This document shows, one piece after another, positions 27,108 to 35,791 of a DNA stretch of 35,791 nt (positions are counted from its first letter, which is position 1; each line of letters begins with the position of its first letter). Location: assembly GCA_054661495.1 (NCBI GenBank), contig BAAFSQ010000092.1, positions 1-35,791 on the forward strand. The letters run 5' to 3'. This stretch comes from Zygophlyctis sp. KS116. Taxonomy: Eukaryota; Chytridiomycota. The translations under genes were made by a program, and so were the position numbers. A model generated the notes under the pieces. The model saw only the letters and a program-made list of their open reading frames with translations, was not told the DNA's origin and ran no database searches.

Positions 27108-30001
27108 ACAAATTCATTCAACAAAATCCAAATTTCTCATTGATTGGGTTACTAATTGGTAAAATATATCAAAGCTCGCTAGGAATATTTAGTCAAGATT
27201 TCAAGCCTGTGCTTCTATTTAAACAATTGAATAGAGAAACTAATAAAGATGCGCTAGAATCTACTCAAATAGATGAATGGATAGATTTCTTAAATGAAGG
27301 AATTTCTTTAAATTCTCTTGAAAAACATTTACAATTAAGATCTTTTTTAGTGGGTTATAAACTATCATTGGCTGATGTTTTGATTTGGGGATTTTTGGCT
27401 CAGGATTATAAAAAAAAGAATTTTGTGAATCTAAATAGATGGTTTGATTCCATAAATTCAATTCCGGTTTTCAAGGAATCTTTACAGGAATTTAAAAAAA
27501 TTGGAAATAAGGATCAACAAGGGAATTTTGATATTCAGTTGAAAAATGCTGAAATGGGAAAAGTGGTGACTAGATTTCCTCCTGAACCTTCAGGTTATTT
27601 ACATATTGGTCATGCAAAGGCTGCATTATTAAATGATTATTTTGCGAAATTATACAAGGGGAAATTACTTCTTAGATTTGATGATACTAATCCTTCAAAA
27701 GAGAAAATGGAGTATGAGAATTCTATAAAGGAAGATTTGGAATTATTAGGAATTAAAGCAGACTCGGTGTCTCATACTTCTGATCATTTCTCAAAGATTT
27801 ATGATTATGCAATTACCATGATAAAATCTGGGCTTGCATATGTTGATGATACTGATCAGGAAACAATGAGAGCTCAAAGATTTGATGGAATAGAGTCAAA
27901 ATGTAGAAACAAGTCTGTCGAGGAGAATTTAAGAGATTTTGAAGAAATGAAAAATGGGACTGCATTTGGTTTAAAATCATGTCTAAGGGCGAAAATTGAT
28001 ATGACAGATAAGAATAAGGCGATGAGAGATCCAGTGATTTATAGATGTAATCTTATTCCTCATCCTCATACAGGAACTACTTATAAAATGTATCCTACTT
28101 ATGATTTTGTATGCCCAATTGTGGATTCTATTGAAGGCGTGACTCATGCTTTACGTACAAATGAATATAGAGATCGTAATCCACAATACGAATGGTTCTT
28201 AAAGGCTTTGAATCTTCGTTGGGTTCATATTTGGGATTATTCAAGACTTAATTTTGTTTACACCTTATTATCCAAGCGTAAATTGACATGGTTTGTTGAA
28301 CAGGGTCTTGTATCTGGCTGGGATGATCCTCGATTTGCCACTGTTAGGGGTATTAGAAGACGTGGAATGACTATTGAAGCTTTAAGGTCTTATATTTTGA
28401 GTCAAGGGGCATCTCAAAGAGAATTATCCTTGGAATGGGATAAGCTGTGGAATACAAACAAGAAAGTTATTGATCCAGTTGCATCTAGATATACTGCTCT
28501 AATCAAGGATAAACTGTATATTTTAAATATTTTTAAAAATTAGTGTGAAAGTAAACGTATTAGATTCTGTTAAACCTCATGAAAAAACACTTCCAAAGCA
28601 TAAGAAAAATCCTGAAGTAGGAACTAAAATTACTTCTTACTCCTCTAAATTATATTTAGAGTTTGAGGATGCCAAAGATCTTGTTGAAGAAGAAGAGGTC
28701 ACATTTATGGATTGGGGTAATGTGATTGTCAAAAAAGTTAATTGGAATGCAGAAAAATCGTCTTTAGAATCAATCGACATTTCATTACACTTGGAGGGCG
28801 ATTTTAAGAAAACAAAGAAGAAACTAACGTGGTTATCGGACGGGGAAGGATTATCTGCAGATCGTGGCCTAGTCAACGTTCTACTTTTAGATTATGATTA
28901 CCTTATTACGAAAAAGAAATTAGAAGAAGATGATGAATTAGAAAAGTTTATCACTCCTGTGACAGAATTCAAGTCATTTGCCGTTGGAGATGGAAATCTT
29001 CGGCTTTTGAAAAAAGGTAAGGCGTAAATAAACTCATTCTATAGGTGATGTAATACAATTCGAGCGAAAAGGATATTATATCTGTGATAAGCCTTTCGAC
29101 GCTTCTAATCCAAATTCTGACATCCACTTTATTCTTATTCCAGATGGTAAAGTAGCGAATATGACTTCAAAAGCAACAGAGGCTGTTACTAAGGATTCGG
29201 GAAAGGCTAAGCAGAGCAAGAAAGCAGAAAAGATGCCAAAAGCTCCACTGAACTCAAAAAATAAGATGTATGCCATGGATAGCATATATGATGAAAGTGT
29301 TCGAATAGATCAATCCAAGGTTTCCAAAATGTACCCGATGGATAGTGTGTGCGTTGATCAAACAGAAATCGAGACGGCTAGCATAGCAGTCAAAACGCAA
29401 AATGCCGTCCCAAATTCAAAAACAGACTCGCCTAAAAAATCAAAACCTGCCAAGCAACAAACTCCAGCTCAAGAAGGTAAGTTTTTCAATTTTTGATATC
29501 TTAGCGTCAATTATCTCCAAACTAGATATTGTAGTTGGGAAAATTCTGTCCGTATCCAAACATCCTGATGCTGATACTCTCTATGTTGAAGAAATAGATG
29601 TTGGAGAAGAAGCACCCAGGACAGTCGTATCAGGCCTAGTTAAATTTATGAAACCAGAGGACATGAAGGATAAGACAATTCTAGTTTTAAAGAATCTCAA
29701 GCCTGTATCGATGAGAGGAGTCAAATCTCATGCAATGGTCCTTTGCGCTTCTGATTCTACTCATGAAAAAGTTGAATTTCTGATCCCTCCCGCCGGATCA
29801 CTTCCTGGAGAGTCTGTGTACTTTGAAGGCCATGAAGGGACTCCTGAACTTCAACTAAACCCCAAGAAGAAGGTCTGGGAAAGTATCCAACCTGATTTCT
29901 CCACTCGCGATGACTTGGTAGCTACATGGAAAGGAGTTGAATGGCGTACAAAACGAGGACTAGTTAAAACACCATCCATTCCAAAGGCCACAATCAAATA
30001 A
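27104..30001 (+). CDS. GUS1: Cytosolic glutamyl-tRNA synthetase fused to a C-terminal EMAPII tRNA-binding domain
   Basis: Four exons give 937 aa; introns are 28516-28543, 29017-29044 and 29477-29504 (all 28 nt). Residues ~1-145 are a GST-like N-terminal domain. The class I catalytic core starts at [18 protein letters not shown] (HIGH near residue 167), with the KMSKS equivalent in [11 protein letters not shown] and the GluRS-type [12 protein letters not shown]. The anticodon-binding part ends near YYICDKPFD...HFILIPDGK. No stop follows: the frame continues through a ~100-residue Lys/Pro/Ser-rich linker with two KMYxMDS-type repeats into a complete EMAPII/Arc1p domain ([55 protein letters not shown]). 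In yeast, Arc1p supplies this domain as a separate partner. The fusion depends on the two junction introns. Function: charges tRNA-Glu. Confidence 0.93.
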
Positions 30002-30037
30002 AACATTTGGAAGTTTTTTAAAATTAAAATCTCTTCT

Positions 30038-30880
30038 TTAATCTTCATCCATTTCAGTTTGCAGTGAAGCCTTTGCCAATCTTTCAGCTTCTCCCAATAC
30101 TTGTTTAGGAACAAATTGATGAAGTCCGTTTGACTCTTGACACGCCCAACTCATCTCCAATTCAAATTCTTTATCCTTTACATCATCATGAACCATGTAA
30201 ATACTAAAATATTAAATTTCCAATAAATTTACATTCTAGCAGCTTCTTTTACAGCTTGCTGAACAGTTAATTCTTGAAAATTAAGTTTTTCCAACTCTGT
30301 CTTTGCCAACTGCTTTCCTTTCCCACAAGCTACAGCAAAATATCCCTAAATCTTTTAAAAGAAAAAAAAGATTACATGATACATACCACTTGGCTCAATC
30401 ATCATTAGCCTTGGACTTCCATCTTCATCCAAACACCCCAAGATTGCTGAAACACCAAAAGGTCTAACGGAACCGTACAAAGTGTAAGCCTGTACATACT
30501 GAGAGGTTCTCTCTGAAAGCATTCTAGCAGATATTGGTTTTTTATAAGTATCTCTATACTGTTTTGCTTCTTGTCTCGCTCGATTGACTAAATGTCTCGC
30601 ATCCGCAACCAAACCAGCCGATGTCATTCCTACATGCGAATCTACAGTCTGAATCCGAACGTTTGAGCCTTGAACCAACAGTTTTGAAGGAACGAGTTTT
30701 TCCACCGCCAAAACAATTCCATCCTTTGCTCTTATACCAATCGCAGTCCCTGAATTCTCAACAGCCTTGTTGGCGTATTCCACTTGAAATATTCTACCGT
30801 CTGGTGAGTACGTCGAAGAAGATAAATCATACTGTTGTTAAAAATAGTCAAAAACTCACTCCAGTTCCAATTGAAGTCAT
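30038..30880 (-). CDS. PSMA3: 20S proteasome alpha7 subunit (PSMA3/Pre10)
   Basis: Four exons give 251 aa (human 255); introns are 30204-30232 (29 nt), 30346-30375 (30 nt) and 30832-30859 (28 nt). The first exon is only 21 nt (MTSIGTG). The alpha-subunit N-terminal signature YSPDGRIFQVEYA is present, then AVENSGTAIGIR, VDSHVGMTSAGLVADARHL, YTLYGSVRPFGVSAILG and EPSGMYH|GYFAVACGKG. The last junction fits Pre10 (PSG-x3-GY) only when the intron begins at the GT after His. The C-terminal acidic tail is EMDED. Alpha subunits form the outer rings of the core particle. The upstream aminotransferase stop is 12 nt from this start. Confidence 0.97.
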
Positions 30881-30892
30881 TTAAAGTTTATT

Positions 30893-32161
30893 TTAGAAAC
30901 CTTGCCTCGCACCACAAAACTCAACGATGCGGTCACAAGCAATCTTCAAGTCCGATTTATGAACTGTAAATACAATTCTTACCCATGGACCATCGCAATG
31001 AAAACACGATCCTGGAAGAACTAGAACCGACTCTGAAGATACCAAAGATTCTACAAATTCTAATTCACTTTTCACGCCCAAGACTTTCAAGTCTAGTTTA
31101 AGCATGAGATACATTGCTCCTTGAGGAAATACAATTTGAATTCCATTAGCTTTTGATAATATTTCACTTGCTAATTGTGCATTTTCTTGCAATTGATCAA
31201 TAGTTTCAGAAAAAAAAGAGTCTGGAAGAGACAAAAGTTTGGGAATAGCAGCTTGAATTAGAGAATTTGCACCAAGAGTCAACTGAGTTAGACTCATTAA
31301 TCCTTTTCTAATTTCATCTAAATTTTTTAAAGGATCATGAATTAATATCCAACCCACTCTCCATCCTGGAACTAACCATTTTTTAGCAAGTCCTCCAGTC
31401 GTCAAAATAGGAACATTTCCATTTAAAGAAGCCAAAGCATGAAAAGTAAATCCTTTGATATTATCAACCTGCTGTATTACCTTTAAACACCATATCCGCA
31501 TAAATTTCATCACTAATGACTGGCAAACTATACTTTTCTGCAATTTTTAAAATTTCTTGTAAATGTGATTTTGTATATACAGACCCACATGGATTAGAAG
31601 GATTATTTAATAGAATTGCACGTGTATTCTGATCAATACAATTCTCTAAAGACTCCAAATCAATTTCCCAATTACTCTATTAAATTAGAAATTAAGTTTT
31701 ACTAGTGGTTTCAACTTGTAAAATCTTGTTTGTATTCCTTTAGAAGAACATAATGTTTCATATAGAGCAAAACCTGGACTTGGTAAAATAATATTATCTC
31801 CTTCATTTGCCAAGACTCCAATACATAGATTTAGCGCATCAGAACAACCAGACGCCAAAACTACATCAGCAGGCGTATAATTTACACCATTTTTAGAATA
31901 ATATTTAGAGATTGCTTCTCTTGCCTCTAGAGTCCCAAAAGAAGGAACATAACCACTGCCTTTATAATTTTTAAGGCTATCGACGACTGCATCAATTCCG
32001 TCTTGATGTAATTTAAAGTTTCCAGAGACTGTAGGATCTCCCAATGCCAAAGAAATAAACTTTTTGTTTGGATTTGGTTCAACATGAAGAGAATCAACAA
32101 TAGATCTGATGGGATTAAACGTCCGACTGGAAACTGTAGATGCTGGAACTTGTGTAGTCAT
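30893..32161 (-). CDS. TAT: Tyrosine aminotransferase (PLP, class I)
   Basis: Three exons give 404 aa; introns are 31453-31480 (28 nt) and 31677-31702 (26 nt). The N-terminus RTFNPIRSIVDSLHVEPNPNK is the TAT-specific region seen in animal and protist enzymes. ALGDPTVSGN, ASGCSDALNLCIGVLA, NNPSNPCGSVY and DEIYADMVF bind substrate and cofactor; the Schiff-base lysine is in TTGGLAKKWLVPGWRVGW, and the last conserved Arg is in PWVRIVFTVH. The enzyme converts tyrosine and 2-oxoglutarate to 4-hydroxyphenylpyruvate. TAT is more similar to this protein than yeast Aro8/Aro9. An aromatic substrate is inferred from the family. It diverges from SMU1 across 152 nt. Confidence 0.95.
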
Positions 32162-32313
32162 TTTAAATCAGGCCTAATATTACAAATACATTTAATACCT
32201 TTTAACTCTTGAACAGTGAGAATTCAACGCCAAACCGCCCGACTGTTAAGCGGTAATCGTTTATTACAATATTATACGGTTATTATTAGGATATTATTAC
32301 TTAAACAGTTGAA

Positions 32314-33994
32314 ATGGCCGAGATCAAACAGTCTGATCTACTCCTTCTTGTGGCCCAGTTTCTTCAACGATGCAATTTAAATCAGTCTGTCCAGCAGTTG
32401 GCCAAAGAAACTAATCTAAAATTTAATTTTGTGCCCAGTAAATTAGAAATTAAAGAATTGATTTTAAATGGATCAGTTTTGGAATTGTTGGAGAAAATGC
32501 AAAATTGGGAATTATCAGAAAAATGTGCTCAACAGGTTTATAAAATGATTTTTTATCAATTATTGGATGATCATGAAGTAGAGTTATCTAATCAATTATT
32601 AATTAATGCACAAGCACTTAATTCTATAAGAGATTCAGATCCGCAGGAATATTTAAAACTTTCGGAAATGACTAGTGTTTCGGAGCGCGTTTTAAAGGAA
32701 CAAAGGGAATTGGTTGTCAATGATTTATTGCAAGAATTAGAACAAGTAGGTTTTTGATAATCTCAATTAAAAGATTTCTGAAAATAGACTTTTGGAAGTT
32801 GTCGGTCAGGCTGTCAAGTGGCAGATTGATCAAGGTTTAATAGATCAAGATGGGGAATTGGATATATTAAGAGGTGGGATGAAGAGAGTTCAAAAGGAGA
32901 CTTGTCAAAAAGTAACACATTTTTTCAAGGAAATAAAGGTAATTTTCTAAATAATTAAATCAAAAAGTTTTCTAAAAAACAGCATCCAGAAATTTGTATT
33001 TTTTCTCCAAATGGAGAATATTTTGTTTCAGGTGCGGTGGATGGGTTCATTGAAGTTTGGAATTATATGACTGGAAAGTTGAGAAAGGATTTAGGATATC
33101 AGGCAGAAGTAATTTCTCATGTTTAATTTTAGAATAAAATGATGACGATGGAATCTGCTGTTTTGGCTCTTGGGTTTAGTTTAGATTCTCAGTATTTGGT
33201 TTCAGGGGGGCAAAATGGTCAAATAAAGGTTTAATTTTAAATTTGAAAATTTAGGCTTGGAGGATTCATTCTGGACAATTGATGCGAAAGATTTCAAATG
33301 CTCATACACAAGGTGTAACTAGTGTTTCTTTTAATAGAGATTCATCTCATATACTCAGTGCTAGCTTTGATCATACTATAAGGTATTTTAACAAGTTTAA
33401 AAAAAATAGAATTCACGGTCTTAAATCTGGAAAAATGTTAAAGGAATTTAGGGGACATTCTTCTTTTGTGAATCAGGCTTTATATTGTGAAGATTTTACA
33501 AAAATTATTTCTGCTTCAAGCGACGGGTCTGTGAAAGTTTGGGATTTAAAAACTACTACATGCCTTAAAACAATACTTTTATATCAAGGTAAACTAGGTT
33601 CAAAAGGTATACCTTCTCCAGTTGTGATGCATCTGACTATTGATCCTTCAAATCCTAAAAATGTTATTGCTGCTGATAGGTCACCCTTTTCTTATATCAT
33701 TGATCTGAACGGATCTTTAATTAACAGTTTTCATTTAGAAAAACCGTCTGATACTTATTTTGTGAGTAGGTAAGAAACGTTCTTTTTAATTTTAGCACTA
33801 TTTCTCCTTTAGGGAGATATATATATTCACCTACAGAGATGGGATCCGTCGCTGTGTTTGATACAGAGTCTGGGAAATTAGAATCGCTAATTCATGTCAC
33901 TGATAAAGAAGTGATTGGGATATGCCATCATCCATTCGCGAATATTGTAGCTATTTATGATGAAGAGGGGGATGTCAAATTTTGGAAGCCATGA
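32314..33994 (+). CDS. SMU1: Spliceosomal WD40 protein SMU1
   Basis: Seven exons give 506 aa (human 513); the six introns are 32746-32773, 32939-32967, 33109-33132, 33229-33254, 33383-33409 and 33770-33795 (24-29 nt). The N-terminal part is LisH/CTLH ([22 protein letters not shown]), then [16 protein letters not shown], and a seven-bladed propeller with [41 protein letters not shown] and [14 protein letters not shown]1 partners IK/RED in the spliceosomal B complex; published work on human cells links them to splicing of short introns. The fifth intron has no in-frame stop, so retention would insert [13 protein letters not shown] residues. It is the most intron-rich gene in the window. Confidence 0.97.
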
Positions 33995-34008
33995 GGGATA
34001 TCATTCTA

Positions 34009-35791
34009 TTATAAAATTTCACATTGTCTAGTTCGCCTTATTTCAGGTGGTCTTTTGAAATTCTTTCTTTGAATCTCCTGAGAATAACGTAAAACCGGAA
34101 TCTCGTCGCTAACGTCTGCTGTAAACCCATTCATTATTCTATTAAGATCAGTACGTAGGCGAATCGCATTTGAATTGATCTTATCAGAATCAAACAGCTC
34201 TGAATATGAAGGTTGTGCCAGTCTTAAAGCCTTTTCATCTGGAGACTGAGGTGAATTCCCTGTATTCTGATCAATATTTTCGGCAGAAATTCCGTCTACT
34301 ACAACAACTGTACTTTCTTCCCCGTCACTGTGATAAGATACTGGCTCATCTAATTTTAAGCTCAAAGCAGATGAATGCTTTTCAACAGTGCTACTACCAG
34401 TAGATAGTATGCTTACCATGCTCCCTTTTCTTTTAGCTATGGTTTTTTGATCATCGGCCATAAGATCTTCTGCGGGATCTTGAATTTTTAAAACCTTTTC
34501 TTCAGAAATAATAGATATTTCCGTTCTTTGAGTACAAATTGAATCTTTTGTACTTTTAATTACTAGAATTAATCAAATAAATTAGATACCCTCTTCAACA
34601 TAAAGACTTTCCTTATGAGACTCCGATATAAGCACACCATTTGATATTTCAGCAGTATTATTAGATCTATAGCTCTCTATAATCGATAATTCTACAGGTC
34701 CTGTTGATATGGGTGCTGCTATTATTTTCTGTAGCACATTATGCTGTTGGGTAATATTTTGAGTACCGACGGATGAAACGTCTGCCTTAAACTTATCAGA
34801 TAATCTTTCTTGGGAGGCCATTTTTTCCAATTCTGGTGAAACTACGAGGTTATCCAATAGGGACTCGTCCACAGTTCTTGGGCTTTCTTCAGCTTCATAA
34901 AATACTTCTTCTAATAAATCCACGGGTGATTCAACAACACTAGAGACTTTTATTTCTTCAGTATTCCCTAAATGCAGTTCATTTTGATTTAATGATAGGT
35001 CCCGTATTATATTTGATTGAAAATCTACCTGTCTAAGCACAGTTATTTCCTCTTCATCTTCCTCCAGAATATGGGAAGATAAATATGTTACTTTCTCAGA
35101 CTCTTTTGAAGGTTCAATTACATATTGATCGTCTACCACCTTCTTCAAACCAGCTTCAACTTTAGACTGAGATGATGCATCTCTGATATAAGCTTCTAAA
35201 AAGTCATTCTGAACATTAATATCAGCTTCAGCCGAAATTTCTGATGATTCAGGAACATGTTCATCCTCTGATTCTTGCAGCACAACAACATCTTCTATAA
35301 CATGCGCATCCGAGATCGATGCTTTTGAAACATCAAAATTAGCAGCATTATTAGAATCCGTTAAAGTAACTTTTTCTGATAATTCAGAAACCTGCTCATC
35401 CTCTGATTCTTGCAGAACAACAGCATCTTCTATCACGTTTTCTTCTACTAAAACTTTAAATTTAGCAAAAAAAATATTACCAGCTTCAGCCGACATTTCT
35501 GATGATTCAGGAACATGTTCATCCTTTGATTCTTGCAGAACAACAGCATCTTCTATCACGTTTTCTTCTACTAAAACTTTAAATTTAGCAAAACAATTAT
35601 TACCAGCTTCAGCCGACATTTCTGATGATTCAGGAACATGTTCATCCTCTGATTCTTGCAGAACAACAACATCTTCTATCACGTTTTCTTCTACTAAAAC
35701 TTTAAATTTAGCAAAACAATTATTACCAGCTTCAGCCGACATTTCTGATGATTCAGGAACATGTTCATCCTCTGATTCTTGCAGAACAACA
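34009..35791 (-). CDS. Acidic tandem-repeat protein with C-terminal CaaX box (5' end missing)
   Basis: The gene runs off the window, so the N-terminus is unknown. Two exons are visible, joined over a 27-nt intron (34563-34589). The visible part starts with a tandem 41-residue repeat (three near-identical units plus partial and degenerate ones; typical segment VIEDVVVLQESEDEHVPESS), then a long acidic Ser/Glu/Val-rich region, then a basic tail ending RRTRQCEIL. The last four residues C-E-I-L form a CaaX-type box, where a final Leu predicts geranylgeranylation, and the preceding Arg/Lys would strengthen membrane attachment. No known domain was recognised. The protein looks mostly disordered and could be a membrane-tethered scaffold. 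The stop is 14 nt from the SMU1 stop on the other strand. Confidence 0.75.
35497..35791. repeat. 123-bp tandem repeat array inside the CaaX protein gene
   Basis: The period is 123 bp (41 codons), seen from the repeated CAT of the MSAEAG segment at 35742, 35619 and 35496 (minus-strand ATG ends). Two full units and a partial one lie here and the array continues past the window end. Adjacent units differ at only a few positions, while copies further downstream (35200-35450) are diverged and shortened. This pattern suggests recent expansion or homogenisation at the 5' side. Confidence 0.85.

Noticed and set aside
29161-29496. Separate small Lys-rich gene between GluRS and the EMAPII domain
   Set aside because: The frame is continuous with upstream GluRS exon 3 and ends only because of an unspliced intron.
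498-34589. Chlorarachniophyte nucleomorph or ciliate origin suggested by tiny introns
   Set aside because: Nucleomorphs lack axonemal, GPI-anchor and tetraspanin genes, and the ciliate code changes are absent; the genes look opisthokont.

Overview
This is a gene-dense stretch of nuclear DNA from a small-genome eukaryote. It is AT-rich and uses the standard genetic code, with TAA, TAG and TGA all acting as stops. I support 28 protein genes; 21 of them are split by about 49 spliceosomal introns. Every intron I resolve is GT..AG and only 20-37 nt long, mostly 24-30. Many open frames that look separate or broken are exons of one gene once these introns are removed. No tRNA, rRNA, transposon or CRISPR array was seen.

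Gene content points to an opisthokont close to fungi. HSP90 is very yeast-like and ends in MEEVD, dihydroorotase is a stand-alone class II enzyme, and Mrs6/REP, Sfr1 and a Met30/Pof1-like F-box protein are present. A radial spoke protein (RSPH9) implies a motile flagellum. Tetraspanins, ZNF277, CFIm25 and alpha-actinin, often lost in yeasts, also occur. A zoosporic early-diverging fungus or a Rozella/aphelid-like lineage fits best. This is inference; no rRNA is present to confirm it.

Layout: 0.1-2.6 kb (-) small secreted protein and alpha-actinin; 2.8-6.5 kb (+) coiled-coil protein, tubby-C-like protein and Rab escort protein; 6.5-8.8 kb HSP90 with heat-shock elements and a TATA box; 8.9-14.8 kb (+) TLDc protein, F-box/WD40 protein, MOV10-like helicase and dihydroorotase; 14.9-17.8 kb DTWD1 (-), ZNF277 (+) and a CBS protein (-); 17.9-19.5 kb two tandem tetraspanins (+); 19.6-20.9 kb SFR1 and RSPH9 (-); 21.0-23.1 kb an FHA protein (+), an EF-hand protein (-) and CFIm25 (-); 23.1-26.8 kb PIGK (+), ORC2 (+) and SURF6 (-); 27.1-30.0 kb a GluRS fused to an EMAPII tRNA-binding domain (+); 30.0-32.2 kb proteasome alpha7 and tyrosine aminotransferase (-); 32.3-34.0 kb SMU1 (+); 34.0 kb to the window end, a 5'-partial repeat protein with a CaaX end (-).

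The genes are mostly unrelated housekeeping genes packed to an extreme: convergent stops as little as 2 nt apart, same-strand genes as little as 3 nt apart, and divergent starts about 41-47 nt apart. Promoters and poly(A) signals must therefore often lie inside neighbouring coding sequence. The most unusual items are the miniature introns (three are 27 nt with no in-frame stop, so retention would be silent at frame level), the GluRS-EMAPII fusion, and the repeat protein with a predicted prenylation site.
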